A DNA stretch of 64,000 bases from Phlebotomus papatasi. Taxonomy: Eukaryota; Arthropoda; Insecta; Diptera; Psychodidae. The notes below the pieces were generated by a model. The model worked only from the letters and a program-made list of their open reading frames with translations, was not told the origin of the DNA and ran no database searches. The DNA is taken from the NCBI RefSeq assembly GCF_024763615.1, contig NC_077222.1, positions 83,080,001-83,144,000 on the forward strand. Direction: 5' to 3'. A program made the position numbers and the translations under genes. Below are positions 32,695 through 47,200 of this stretch, piece by piece. Position 1 is the first letter of the stretch. The number at the start of each line of letters is the position of its first letter.

Positions 32695-32806
32695 ATGGTA
32701 ATACAGTGCAGATTTGGGTTTGTGTCTTGGGAACAGCTGAAGTTGTCAAAATAGTTTTGTTTTCCCATTCGCTTCCGGAGTATTTTTTCATTGAAAATAG
32801 AGAAAA

Positions 32807-33993
32807 ATGCCTCTTTTTGATTCTGTGATGCAGGAAAAACCTGCAGTGGTGTTTGAGATAGGTACAGCTTATACCAAGTAAGTAGATCTTCTGCATAAAA
32901 AGCAGAAATAGAAACTTACCACACCCTTTGCCGCATTTCAAGGTTAGGGTTTGCTGCGGAGGCTCACCCCTGGTTTATCCTTCCCACGGAAGTCCTCGAT
33001 CCAGCTTCAGGGACAACGAAGAACCTCTTTTCCTTCCACGGCACCGAATTGTATGACAACCTCGTAACATTCCTCAATGAGTTATTCTTCAAATATATCT
33101 TGGTGACTCCAAAGGATAGACGAATCCTAATTGTTGAGAGCGTTCTCTGCCCCACAGAGTTCCGAGAATGCCTGGCGAGGGCATTCTTCAGGCACTTTGA
33201 AGTATCCCTAGTGTTTTTCGTACCAACACATTTGGTCATCCTCACGACTCTAGCCGTCAGCACGGCTCTTGTCATTGATTTGGGATTCAAGGAAGCAGTC
33301 ATTCTGCCAGTTTACAGTGGTGTTCAGGTGCTTCATGCTTGGCAGGCACAGCCTCTAGCCTCAGAAGCTGTTCATGCTGAAATACGACGACAATTGTTGG
33401 CGTCAGGTGTCAAGGAATCACTGCTTACTGAGGATCTTATCGAGAACATAAAAGTTCGTACGTGCTTTGTGACTAAACTCTCTAGGGCGGTGAAGTATCG
33501 CGAAGGGCAGTCGCCACAACCCTGTCCGGATGTTGACTATCCAGCTGGTGGAGAGGAGATCATCAAAATCTCAGGAAGTTTGAGAGAAACTGCCTTTGAA
33601 GTCCTCTTTCCGGAGGATAATGATCACCTAGGATTACCTTATCTCATCCTGGATGCCATACTCAAGTGCCCCCTCGATATGAGGCGTCAGCTGGCTGAGA
33701 ATATTGTGCTCATTGGAGGTACAGCAATGATTCCTGGACTTACAGCCAGGCTCCAGGAGGAACTAATTCATTTGCTGGACACTGATCTCTACAAGGGCAA
33801 ACTCTTTATCAAATCCTTTAAATTCCACACACCACCAGCCAAGGCTAATTTTACCGCCTGGCTAGGAGGATCAATCTACGGTGGGACAGATCTTCTGCTG
33901 ACAAGATCATTAACGAAGGAGGCCTACTCTAAGAATCCCCGAGTACCCGATTGGACACATCTCGATGATAAACGTAGTCACGGCAGCAACTGA
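32807..33993 (+). CDS. Arp10: Actin-related protein 10 (dynactin pointed-end subunit)
   Basis: Two exons, 32807-32877 and 32943-33993, joined across a 65-bp GT..AG intron, give 373 residues, near the usual Arp10 length. Exon 1 encodes MPLFDSVMQEKPAVVFEIGT with the actin-fold phosphate-1 strand. Exon 2 has ALVIDLGFKE (phosphate-2 region), the LIGGTAMIPG adenosine loop, and FTAWLGGSIYG near the C terminus. Arp10/Arp11 caps the pointed end of the dynactin filament and helps dynein-dependent transport in the cytoplasm. The start is the first ATG after the promoter region, and the promoter directly abuts the hAT-like terminus ending at 32694. No lesions are seen. Confidence 0.92.
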
Positions 33994-36128
33994 TCAAAAG
34001 CATCTCGAAATAAATCTCTTCAACAGTGAAATCCAAGGGGTGATTAAATGCAGGTGAGTGGAAAAATCGTCAAATCGCGCGATTTCTTACAAAAATCGCC
34101 AAACCCCTATAAAGCAAATGGATCGGAAATTCCATTGGATTTTCAGCGATATTTCCCTTGAACTTTTTCTCTGATCATGAATACCTTGTAACGCTAAAAA
34201 ATTTCACATAAATTTTTTAAGATAAATTGAATTGTTCATTAAAGGAGAATGGGTGAAAGGGTATGGGAGCTGGAATTGGCCCATTTTGCCAGATAAACAT
34301 AATAATAATAATTATTTAAATAATTAATAATTTAAAAAGTGAAAGCGTTTTGAAAAGCTCTCATGAAGTGCCACTTCCCTATTGACATCGGAAGTTCATA
34401 AAACTACCGCTAGGGGCGGTATTATTAAAATGAAGATTTTTAAATTTTCTAAGTTAAATAACTCAAAAATTCCTTTGTGCATCCGGCTGAAATTTTAGTG
34501 TGTCGTAGCCGCAGATTATACCTATCAAACAAAAAAATACTTAAGTCGATCGATAACCCCTGACCCGAGCTGTAAGGGTTCAAAGTTCGAAAATTGACCG
34601 GCCTCTATTTGAATTCATCGAACTTTAACGACTTTTTGCGCAAATAGAGTTCCATTTGCCTTTTATCCAAGACACTATTGGAGAATCAAAATCTACTTCT
34701 GTTTGGGCTCATTGGGTATTTTGATCAAATTTTAGAGTTTATAGTCTAGGCTATGAAGTTTACAAAAAGTGGGTGGGTTAATGAAACCGGAGATATGAGA
34801 GGTCAATTCACGAAATTCAAAACACCATATCTCCGGTTCTATTTGGCCGAATATGAAGAGTGAGGTCGTAAATGAAAGAGCTCACAAAATGCTACAACTT
34901 TCTAGAACATTTGAACTTCGTGAGACCAACACCAGGGGCGTCACAGTCGCAAAACCAATTCAATATCACATAACCTCAATTATCTCGACTGTCACTTAAC
35001 CGATTTTGATGATTACTTCGACATAATTGTAGAGGACATTTGTGTCTACAATTCGTCCATACATCATTTTGTAGAAAACCCAACTAAACCGGATGATTAT
35101 TAATTAAATCACGACCGAGTCACCAACGTGTATTCTAGAACTCGCGGGAGAATTATAGTAACCCTTTGGAGGGCTAACCCCAGCGCAACCCCAAACGCAC
35201 TCTTTGACGATCGGCGAGAGACTGAAAGGAATAGACATGCGCATAGCCCTCCTCAAGACGTTACACCTAAAGTAACGACTTCTATCCCAGCGAGCATAGA
35301 TACGAAGGTGACTATAATACTACTTTATAGGGAACTATTTTTAAATTCAAATAGAGCTGTTGAGCGCTGTTCTACAATTTTCCGCTTTTTTTCTCAAAAA
35401 CTATATTGGGTAATTTAATCAAATTTTGGAGTGTTGTAGTCTCATTTTTCAAAAAGTGGGTGGTTAAAATAGAACCGGAGATATGAGGAGTCAAAGTTCA
35501 TGAAATTCAAAACGCCATATCTGCGGTCAGGGACCTCTCGACATTTCATTTTTCCATACGTTTTTGCATAGAAGCACTGAAGACTATGGCAAGTTTTTTC
35601 CTAAAGAGAATTAACTTATTAGTCTGATATATTTCAAAATCGTGCACTAAGAGCTATCTAAAAATACATATTTCATAATGTTCGCCGAAATAATACCAGA
35701 ACTACAAGTAAATTTGTTTAAGTCACGGTGCAATATGCGCAAAATTTTTACAACGAAAAGTGAAAAATATCTTCATTTTTTATTAGGCTTGATGGGCCCC
35801 TGTCTCCGGTTCTATTTGGCCGAATATGAAGAATGAGGGGGCGGAAATGAAAGGCCTCACAAAACGCTACAACTTCCCAGAATTATGGATGTGATATTCA
35901 GCTGAAGAGGTTATAAAATTATTCATTATTTATGAAAAACCTATTCTTTTCTTTTCAAGAAGTATATTTTCCTCAATTTTATGGGGGTATGAGACTTCAC
36001 TTACACGAGACAAATTTGCATAATTTTGCTTAATCGCCGTTACGAGCCCTAGTGCGATAAGCGGGGTCCTTAAAAAAGAAGAAGAAAAATTGTAGAATTG
36101 CAGAACGGAGTTTTACTGGGTCCTTTAA
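33994..36128. other. Gene-free region with an internal repeat
   Basis: No gene is supportable. Two segments (about 34760-34910 and 35440-35880) share the sequence GAGATATGA, CATATCTCCGGTTCTATTTG and GGCCGAATATGAAGA, so they are copies of one unclassified repeat. The open frame at 35128-35418 has no recognisable domain. Confidence 0.6.
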
Positions 36129-36656
36129 CCCTTTAAGGACGATTGGAACACCGGTGTCCCATAAAAAAAAATTTCCTGACTACCTAAAGTTATTTTTTTC
36201 TTATATCTGTACAAAATTGTAAAGTAAAAGGTAGAAGGAATCTAGAATATTTTTTGCAAGTCTAGCTATTTGCTATGTAGTAAATATTTAAGCACAAAAA
36301 TGGCGAATTTTTAAATTCTCAAATTCATAATTGATTTTATTTATTTTTTATACTTCCAATTTTTTTTAAGCAAAACCCTATTGGTAATAAAAACTACAAT
36401 ATTCATACGTAATATTTTTCATTAAAGCGAAAAATATTATTCATTGGTATTGTCAGAAAAATTACTTAAATTTTTGGGTTATTTTTGTCCCTATCGTTCA
36501 TAAAGGTTTGCGGAAGCTTCGTTATTTCCATTTTGTCTTTTACACTTTTGTTTTTCCCAGTTTGTCTTTGGAATCTTTGTCTTCGGTAATTTTTGTTTTT
36601 TGGAAACTTTGTCTTGTAGATTTTCAGTCCGTAAAAAGTGTCTCGTCGTTAAAGGG
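36129..36656. mobile_element. piggyBac-type MITE (528 bp)
   Basis: TTAA-CCCTTTAAGGACGATTGG at the left and GTCGTTAAAGGG-TTAA at the right. It belongs to the same family as 45890-46388, 58679-59194 and the fragment at 22678. The palindrome has one change here (CACCGGTGTCCC). Confidence 0.85.
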
Positions 36657-36776
36657 TTAAAAAGGAAGAAGAAAAATTGCAGTTTACTGGGTACTTTAAC
36701 TCTCCGATGTCCAGATTGGCGATTTTCGGATAACGAATGTCAAATACTCGAAAGATTTAAAGAAAATCCCCTTTTA

Positions 36777-37115
36777 CAGTAGACTCTCGCAAATTCGGCT
36801 CTTTTAAGATAGGGCTACTTTTTAATTCGGGGAGCGGTTACATTTGAAAAAAGTTTGTTGTCATTTTTCAAGTTTGATTATGATTATCAAATGAATCAAA
36901 TATGCTCAAATTTTGCATGGTTTGTCTTAGTTTTAATGTGATTTTGCATTATTGAGGGATTTTCATGCAATTTACGTTATAATGAGTGTGTAAATTCTAT
37001 ATCTATATGCACATGAATAAAAAATCGTTGCATTTCAAAAAGATTGTCGCCCAAATTTCTGTTTAATTCGGCTGACATTTCGGTCCCATATGCCCGAATT
37101 TGAGAGGGTCTACTG
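36777..37115. mobile_element. Complete CAGTAGACTCTC MITE (339 bp)
   Basis: Ends CAGTAGACTCTCGCAAATTC and GAATTTGAGAGGGTCTACTG with TA on both sides. This is the uninterrupted reference copy for the family. Confidence 0.9.
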
Positions 37116-38249
37116 TATTTTAATTTAACCCCCCATCATCCAGATATTGAAGATTTGAGTGTATATAGAAAGTAGCAGGTTTCCATGGAATATTCTGCCA
37201 AATCCAACTTTCCGTATTTTTATAGGGTCATGCGATTTCCGCGCAGAGATCGGCAAATCGATGTTTCAAGTTGAACTGTGACTGGCAGATTTAATCACCC
37301 CTTGGTAAAGCAGCAAAGCCGAGAAGAGGACTCCGCAGAAAAAGGAAAACAAACCAGCGTGATCAGTTACAAAAAAAAATTTATCATTATTAATGCTTTC
37401 TTGGAAGAAAAAAAAATATATGAAGAAAAAACTTATGCGAAAAAATTTGAGGGCTTTTATCTCTCGATGAGTGTCCCCCTTGGAATGCCTTTGGTGACCT
37501 TAATATTAATGCAATTCTTAATTTATTATTTTTATTTAATTTTACCTCCACTTAAGCTCATGATTGTTTTGTTTTTTGTACACTCTAATCCTAACTTATC
37601 TCCTGGATTAAACAATTTATTAATTTTCTATTAATTAAATATCAAATTGTATTTATCAAATTTATTGTATTAAATGCATTTATATAAAATGTAATCGCAC
37701 TTTTTATTCAATTATTGTTTTTTTTTTGTATTAACTCTGCTGAGAAGGAATTGTCTTTAAGGCACACGAATTTATCTGTCCAAAAAAAAACAGTGGCCAA
37801 GTCTTTAAAAGAATCCCTGATATAAATCAGTTTTTATTGGGTTTTCTTTTTTCTCGAGGAAATTTGCAAACACTTAAAACTCCTAAGAATTTTACCCTAA
37901 AATCTCCCTCAGATTAAAACTAAAAAAGAAAAAAAACTAAAATAGATGACAAAGGAAAACTAACAAGAAACTGTCAATAAGTTAATTAAAAAATGATAAT
38001 TTGTGTTTATAAAAAAAAAAACTACCGGACGGCGTTATAAAAAAAATACAATTATTGGCCACACGAGCCAACTGCCCGAGTGCGCCTCTATACTGATTGT
38101 GGAGTTTCTGGGGGGGTCATTGAAAACGACAGAAAGATTGAGAGAAACTAAGTAAACTGTAAACCTTAAGCGCTAAAGAAGGGAAATGCAATCCCTCAAA
38201 TATTGACCAAATGTCACAAGATCGTTTGGTCAAGTGAGAGATTGTCCTC
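37116..38249. other. Intergenic / 3' flank of mbt
   Basis: No coding region is supported; the frame at 37278-37634 is AT-rich and unrecognised. It probably contains the mbt 3' UTR (several TTTATT motifs, which read AATAAA on the minus strand). Confidence 0.5.
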
Positions 38250-41200
38250 CTATGAGCGTCTCATGAGCGACACAAGGAGCGACGGAGGACCAGCTTGACG
38301 CAGGAATGGATGCTGAAGCAATTCCGCAGCTGTTGCCCGCTGCGCCGGATCCCTGACCAGCATCCTGTCCAGGAAACTCTGCAGCCTCGGTGACACCTTC
38401 TGGGCATTCTTCAGTTTCGGCGGCAACATATCCCTAATCCGACGCATTGCCTGGAGCGGAGGTTCATTGAAGAACGGCGGCTCCCCATCAACCATTTCAA
38501 TCACCATAATGCCCAATGACCAAATATCCACTTCAGGGCCATAGGGCAAGCGAGAAATCACCTCCGGAGACATCCAATACGGTGTCCCCACCAGAGATTT
38601 TCTCTTCGGCAATTCCTGTGATACCTGAGCACAGAATCCAAAATCACTGAGCTTCACTCGACCATCCGAAGCCAGCAGAATCGAATCAGACTTAATGTCC
38701 CGATGAATGACACCCTAAAAGCATCAATGCCCCATCAGACAAAAATCCCTGCCAACCCTCTCTCTATCTCTCCCTGTCTCTCTCTCTCTTACCTGGGAAT
38801 GTAAGTATGCCAATGCCTTCAAGCACTGCTTGCACACCGTGGCAATTTGTTCCTCATCCATGCGAGAATGCGTAACAATGTCAGTGAGAGCACCACCCTC
38901 GAGATATTCCATCACGACCCAGAGTTCATCATCCACCAGAAAACTACTGTAAGTCTCCACAATATTGGGATGATGGTAATCCCTCATGATGACAACCTCG
39001 TTGAACAGAAGCTCTCTCCTCTGTTGCTTCCTCAAATCCATCTTCTTCACTGCCACTTGACGTCCTGAAATATCATCCCAGCAAAAAGAATTTCCCATAG
39101 AAATCATACTTCTCTTTTAAAGAATTTTCCTTTTTACCTGTTGATTTATCCGTAGCAATGCAAACCGTTCCTGTTGAACCTTCGCCAATTTTCATGAAAT
39201 TATCCAAATTTTCACGCGGATCACCAGCTGACACAACCATTTGAAGAGCAGCACGGAACTGAAAATGGAAATCGATGTTTTAAAAAACACTGAATATTTG
39301 ATAATTCAGTAAGTTACACCCTAATAGAATTTTAAGCCACGCCCCTTTATTAATTAATTTAAAAAAAATTAATTATGATTTGATGTAAAATTTCTCTGAA
39401 ATCCTTTTCAAGCTTCTCGGAATGATTGTAACGCGAAATTACAGAATATTTGCAAAATTTTAAGAGCAAAGAATCTAGTCAAATAAACTGATCAACATTT
39501 GTGATAAATAAAATTTACTCGATGGACTAAAGATCTCTAGGGTGGAGTAACCACTTATCGCCATATTTAGGAAAAACGGGAATTAATTTTACTTTAACTT
39601 TTGAACCCTTATTACAAGATAACACAAATTTGACACAAGGTTACTTAAATGTATTGGCTACAGATTCATAAAAACAATAATCCTCCAATTTAACCTTGGA
39701 CTACTGAAAAAACTGATTTTTAATGACAATGCAAAAATAACCACTTCGTCGCAACTTTTTACCACTTTTCGCCAGTTCTGTAACCACTTCTCGCCACCCA
39801 CTTTGAAAGGTTCAAATTCAATTATTTTGGGCAATATTATGCAAAGATTACATTCAGTATTTCTCTTTCCTTATGATCACCCTATTATTACTCATTTTAA
39901 ATGATTTTTCTTCGCTTTTATTTGAGTAATCAAACTATTGGACTATTGCAGAAAGTAAACAATGCAGATTTGACAATTGCGAATCTACGAAGTGAAGTTA
40001 GCGTCGCCTATTGAAAAGAGATGGCGACAGGTGGTAAACTCATTCCAAAACATTACCACTTTTCGCCATGCCTCATTTTTATATAAATATAATACAAAAT
40101 GAAATATTAATTAACAAAATACTAATTTTATCTATTCCACAAGTGTAATTAAATATTCAATAGACAAATTATTTATCCAAAAAGATACATTTTGCTTAAT
40201 GAAAATTTGATGACACTTAGTATATTGGATAAGAAATATTGGATTCGATGCACTTGCTTAAAATATTATTCTAAAAAATGCTCAAAATCGTAAACTCAAA
40301 ACGAATAATTACTCTTTTTCGGCTCTATACATAGCAGCAGTAAAAATACAAGTAACTTTGCGGCTCATTTATTTCATAAATCGCGAAAAATAGCGATTTC
40401 AAATTAAGTGGCGAAAAGTGGGGCACTGGCGAGAAGTGGTGATTCCACCCTACTCATTGGGAGAAATTTTCGTCAAGAGATGGCAAAGCGTTCCAGCTTT
40501 GCCGAATGCTCGGACTCACGAGATAGGGGAAGTGTGCCAAATTTCGGCCAGCTTCTAATTTTGGTCACTTTGAGTGTAATTTCGGCCATGCAAATAAATA
40601 AATTAAAAAAATGTATGTAATCTTCGAATAGTCAATGTATTCATTTTTGTTTTAAATATTTATTCATTTTAGGATGTATTAACACAAAGACCGTTAAATT
40701 TTAGGCATAATTTGAATTTAAATTGTGTTGTAAAAACACAGTGTGGAAAGAATCTTACAAAAAAATGTGACCGATTGATTGTGTTTCTAACAGTCTTCTG
40801 ATTTGTGGTGAGGTGCAGAAGGTTTTCCTTCGGTGTTTTTTAATGAAAATTGATTAGTTTTCATTAAAGATTGTTTCTGTTTATGTTATTAAAGAATCAA
40901 TCTTTAAATTTCGCGTAAAATTTCCCCGCTGGATCCTGTATTTCGCGTAAAAAAGTATATACTTTGTGAGCGTCTCTCCGGTGAGGTAATGTTGCCTATT
41001 CCGGAAACATCTTTTGCTTTTCTAAATTTCTTAATCATTTTGTGTTTTTTTTTTTCAATTTCTGAGTTCTACAATGTCCTATGAAAAAACCATCGCTTCT
41101 ATGAAAAAGATGATCTGGAAAAGGCCTTGGAAGAGTTCAGGAAGGGCAAATTGCTACGCAAATCTGCGCGTAAATTTGAGATGCTACTCTTCAGGACAAA

Positions 41201-44200
41201 TTACACGGAAGATCTCAGGTCTTGTGGGTCATATAAACGTATTAAACTAAATATTGAACACGTTCCGTTTGACGTTTTGAAATTTTCTATCCGTTGCGTT
41301 ACAAAAGGTGGCCAGAAAAATGGTGGCCGGAATTTCACTCAAAGTGGCCGGTATACTACCCAAGTCAATGCCCATATTTTTATTAATTTTTCAATATTTT
41401 AGGAAGTGATTTAAAGAAAGCAAATATGATAAACTAGTTTTCAAGTTTCCACACAATCCTCCCGAAAAGGAAGTAACAAAAAATATCAATATGAATTAAA
41501 ATTATTGCATTTCAAACTTAGGACTTCGGTGCTTACATGCAACTATGCCGAAATTTGGCACACTTACCCTAGAGCTCTCTGTAAATGGTAGATGATATTT
41601 TTTATAAGCAAACTCAGAGTATTTGCAACTCGAAATGTCTGCAAATTCGAGTATGAGTTGAATTTTTAAAGGTAAAGAATTAAGTCGAGCAAACTGTTTT
41701 TGACGCTCGAAATGGATAAAATTTCACAGGGGTCACATTTTAGTAGAATTTTGTAAATCTGAAGTTTCAAGTTTTTTTAACGTCACGCTGTTTGTCTGTC
41801 CGCTCATCCGTTCAGGTATCAACAGGGTCGTCGCAAAATACCGAAAGTCAAAATCGTAAATGGGTCAAAATCGATCAAAATCAGTCGAAATGCCGAATTG
41901 GTCAAAATTCCCTATTCAAATTATCTATTCGCGATTTTGACAAAGTCCGTGTTTTAGCTTTCGAACTTTCGACTCATTTGTATTTATTTTGTCTTTTAGG
42001 GATTTTGGTTTTCGGGATTTTGACTCGTTCGACATTTTGTTTCACTGAAATTTTGTTTTTTTTTTTGGGTTTTGGCTTTCGGAATTTTGGTTTTTAAGTT
42101 TTTGGCTGGCACCGGTCAGCAGACCTAGAGGCCAAACGGTTAGAGATACCGACTTGGGACCTTCGGGGACCTTCCTAATTAAATACGATTCTCGATTTTA
42201 AATATTATTGTTGCAAATATTTTCAATTTTTTCAAATTTTCAATTGAGAATTCTAGTAAATTGTTTTGCAATATTAGCAATTAGGAAGACAAAACTTAAC
42301 ATTAAAAACAATTACCTATAGGGTAAGTGTGCCAAATTTCGGCATAGTTGCATGCAAGAGCAAAAACCTCAAGTTTGAAATGTAATATTTTAAATACAAA
42401 TTGATTTTTTTTAATTCTTTCTTCTGAAAGAGTGTTGCTTGAAACCTTGTAAAGAGTTTACCGTCTTTATTTACTCTAAAATCATTCTGAATACATTTTA
42501 AAATGAATAAAAATATAGACATAGCTTTGGTGCCCTATTTCGGCCACCTTCATTCTCATAGTTCCTTGCCCTTCGGGAATTCTTCCAATATCTTTTTCAC
42601 GTAATCTCTTTTGTCGAAGCTACATTTTTTGTTATTCTTTTGCATTGTATAATATCTAGAGTACGTAAAATCTAAAAGTTCATGGAAATTGGAGGAACAA
42701 ATAAGGTGGCCGAAATTGCAGGCTGGCCGGAATTGGGCACACTTACCCTAATTCATTTTTTAAAAATATTTACATTTTATAAATGCAATGTATCTTATAA
42801 GAGGTTTTAATTCACGCACCATTGCTTCCTGAATTCACTAATGACTTTCGTTTTCGAAAGCGACTTTTCAGTGGTTCAGATATAAAAATCTGAATATTAA
42901 TTTACCAGTCAAAAAAAAGAAATAGTAAAATAAAAGTTCCTAAAGTTCTACTTTTGAAGTTTTGACTAAATTTAAATTAATTTAACACATAATGACATTG
43001 AGAATTTCATTCTTGTCTTCTCAACAAACAAGCCAAAATCTCTGCTAATATAAAAGTAGGACAGCATAAAAGAATATTTACAATTCAATGAAGCACAACA
43101 GAAAAAAAAAGAAAGACTAACAGCTATGTGGACTTCAAATTGTCAAGAATATTATTGAGTTCGTATCGCGTCATTTGCAACTTAATATTCATCTAAGCAT
43201 AGCATTCCAATACGTTTCAATTTTACTTTATTTTCTATAACATTTCTGACAAAATTGTCCACACAAAGAATATTCTTTTTCATGACTTCACCTTCAAATC
43301 AGCAGGTGAATTCAGTCTACACAACATTCTTATAGAAATTGTCCATTTAAAGAAAATTCATATCACGGGAATGGTCAATAAACTCAAGAAAATTTCCAAA
43401 ACAATCACGTAAGAGTCAGGGAAAATGTCTTTTTTTCATACAAATTATTCAATTTGACTATATAAATTCAATCATGTAAACAAATGTGAATTTAAATGAA
43501 GCATTCACGTAAATATTAATTCAAAACTCTCGATTACAAGAAATATCGATACAATCTTTCTCAAATATTTCACCAAATGTATACACAAAAAGATACAAAG
43601 CGCAATATTGCATGAGTTCAGAAATTCCAGTGAAATGCTCGTCATTCCTGGAGAAATTTATGAGAATAGTAAAATTCGTATCATTCCGCGAGAAATTGTG
43701 TGGTAAAATGCTTGACGTGACATTTCTTGGACAAATCTAAAAAAAAAAAGAAATGTTCCCCTAATAAAAAGAAATCGACCAAACACAATTTCACTCATCC
43801 ATTTATATTTATGGCTAATAAAAGTTCTTGAGGCATTTGCAAAGCCAATAATATACTAAAGTTAATTAACAGTAGACAATACAAAGAGAGTCCATAAATT
43901 AATTCGAATTTTCCTTATCAATAGATTTGTTTTAGTACAAAAAGGAAAAATAATCAATTAATTGAAATGCCTTCTGATAACAAATGCAGGTTATTCCCAT
44001 CAAGATTAATACGATAGGTTCGTGGGACAATTTCTCTATTTTCTGATTGTTCATAACATTCCACCTGAAGAACTTCTTCAGCAAAACGTGAAGGTCTCGA
44101 GGGTTGAAATATTTCGGTAATTGAAGTAATAAAAAAATATCTTTATGATCTTATTTTTAAAATGAACCTAAAGTCAACACCTTGAGAGCCAAGAATTCTG

Positions 44201-47200
44201 TTACTTGTATAATTAGTGAATACTTTATCAGAGTTTTTCCTCTTCTTAAACTATGTGCTTTTTTTATGAGAACTGATAACAAATTATGCGGCGAAAAAGA
44301 ACTATTCCACGTTCAAATGAGTTTATACACGATTCCCTTTTTTATCTTAAAATTATGCCTTTGAAAAAGTGGGAGTTTACTATGTAATTTGAGCAAATAT
44401 TTTTGCGCTTATCAGTTGTGGGTGAATTGAATTGCTTAGAAAAAAGAGATGACAAAGCGTCCCAGCTTTGCGAAATGCTCGAACTAACGAAAAAGTCCTC
44501 TTCGTTAGCATTTTTTTGTATGTACATAGGGTTACTCTGCTGATTTATAGACCTTGATCTTGTTTATAGACAATAAGAAAGCCATTAAGAAATTATTTTA
44601 AAAAAAATCATTGAAAAAGCTTGGGACAATTTTGAGAAAAACCGAAAAAACTTTGTTTTTATTGAATTTTACTTATAGGGAATGTAAAATTATTCAAAAA
44701 TCGGTACTTAACCTGTTCATTACCGATGAAGATCGATGTAGTCGAGTTCGAAATTTCAATACCTTTCCAAAAAATCCAAATTTAACCAAATCGGTTGAAA
44801 AATGGGCCCTCCAAGGTGGTTTACCTTTGACCTTCAATAATTCAAAATGGCGATTTTTCCGGTGATAAGTATGTTATAACGAAATGTTCGCCAGGAATAC
44901 CTCTAAAACTTATCCGAAAATCATTGAAAAAGCTTGCGCCAATTTTGAGAAAAACCAAAAAAAACTGGTTTTGGAGGGGGAAAAAACGTCGAGAAATATT
45001 GTTTTTTTATTGGGGGTCATGAAGACTGGAAGTCGAAATCTCTTACCGTTTAAACTCCGGAACTGTGACAAGTTCAAAAAAGACGATTATATAACTGCTC
45101 TCTCTTTGAGTTCGAGCAGTAAAATGAACAAAATTATTTGTGATAATACTTTTTTGTTGTTTTTGTTGGTAGGTAGATTTTTTTTATCAATACAGAAATA
45201 TTAAATTTCTTGAAGAAGTCATGCTCATAAATAATTTCAAAACATGCCTTCTTCATGAACTATGGATTAAGGAAATCTATTCTTAATTTTGTAAATAATA
45301 TTAAAACGAGAGAAAATAATTTTAGGACAATTTGAAGGATTACTGAAAAACATTACATTATACTTCCAACTCTTCTGAGACTTGGTCTTCAGACGAGAGG
45401 TTTAGCGCAGTTCCCGATAATCACAAAATCCTATGATATAACAAAAAAATTATTGGTTTTCTAGAACCTAAAGAATCGTTTACCTTAATATCCAATCTAT
45501 AGTTAAAATTTTCGAAAAAAAAAAGCACGACTAACACAAATTTAGATGACTTAAGGGGTTACGTGACTCAAAAAGTAAAAAAAAAACAGCATGTCTCATT
45601 GTAGAAAAATATTATCCAACACTCTAGAAAATATGCAAAAGCATATAATAGTATAAAATAAAATTTATATATATTTTTTGAAATTTCCATTTGATAATTT
45701 TAAAAAATCATCCGCTAGAATCTTATTTTCTGAAAAGTTTTTAGAAAAAAACTCACTTTTCGGTGGACAATGTTACAATATTATTAAGTCAACAATTTTA
45801 TTAAATCAAAAACTAAATATTCTTTTAGAAAATGGGTTAAACTAGTTTTTGAACCAGGAACTTTATGTTTCTTTGTCAACTTACTTTAACCTTTTAACGA
45901 CGAGACAGTTTTCATAGAGCGAAAAACAGCAATAAAAATGAAACCGATAAACAAAATCAGTAAAAGTTCTTACATTAGCTTAGAAAATCCAACAAAGCCT
46001 GACTTCGTCTATGAACGATAGGGGTAAAAATAGCCCAAAAATTTAAGTAATTTTTCTGACGATACCAATGACTGATAATTTTCACTCTAATTAAAAATAA
46101 TATATTTAAGTATGTAGTTTCCAAACCGGTTTGGCTTAAAAAAAATGAAATTATAAAAAATAATTAAAATCAATTTTCAATATTTTCAAAAATTTGTAAT
46201 TTTTTAGCTTAAAAATTTCCTATCTAGTAAATAGCTGAAATATCTTAGATTCCTTCAACCTGCAATTATCTATCGTTATCTGCAATAACGTACAAACATA
46301 AGAAAAAAATATTTTTAGGTGGTCAGGAAAATTTATTTTCAATTTATTTTCTTTATGGGATACCGGTGTTCCAATCGTCCTTAAAGGGTTAAAATATAAA
46401 ACGTGATGTGAAATACGTCAAAAACCAGTCAAGATTTTTTTAGAAAAAAATAAACTCATGATAGGATTATTAAGCAATTTGCCCTTAGGTTTAAAAAAAT
46501 TAATAAAATGAGTTGCTATTTAGGATTTTGAGACTTTCGAAAACTGTTCTATTGTATACCTTTAGTCTGAAAAAGCTATTAAGCTGAATTATAACAAACG
46601 TCACAAGACCAAACTTAAAAAAATGTGAAGCAACTCTAAGATTTCTTTAATAATAAAACTGGTGGGGATAGACCTTTCTTTATACCTTTAAATACAGAAA
46701 ATTTTTAGATAGGACTACATTTGCCGTTATTAGCTTTCAACTCAGAATTGAAAAAAATTGAGGGATAAGATAAATAAATGATAATAATATAATAAAGTTA
46801 AAATGCCAAAAATTAAAAAAAAAAAAACGATTTCTCAAAATAAAACAGATCAAAACTTCAAATTTTTACCATAAATTAATAACCTTTACAAATCCTTACA
46901 AACCTACTTAAGCATCCAATCCAAATCATTAAACAATATTTAGGAAAAAAATGAATTTTATATCCCTTTTTAAAATAATAGGGTAAGGCAAATATCAATT
47001 TTGAACAATTAATTTTCCAAAATCTTTACTTTAGTGAGTTTTGGAGGCATTCTATAAGAAAATTTACGAACTTGATAAAAGAAAAAATTTTCATTTTGAA
47101 ATCTCTAAAACCAATACAAAGTACTTAATCTTATAAACAGTTATAATCAAACATTGTTATTTTTTTTCAAAGGTCTTGAAATTTCCAATCTTACTGCATC

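Noticed and set aside
33049..33993. Arp10 starting at the ATG at 33049
   Set aside because: An upstream exon with the conserved N-terminal actin-fold strand joins in phase across a canonical 65-bp intron.
36070..36702. Direct repeats (AAGAAGAAGAAAAATTG...) as target duplication of the MITE at 36129
   Set aside because: The repeats are imperfect and about 45 bp long; the real target duplication is the TTAA at each end.
37278..37634. 118-residue open frame between Arp10 and mbt
   Set aside because: Hydrophobic, AT-driven composition, no domain, no splice or promoter context.
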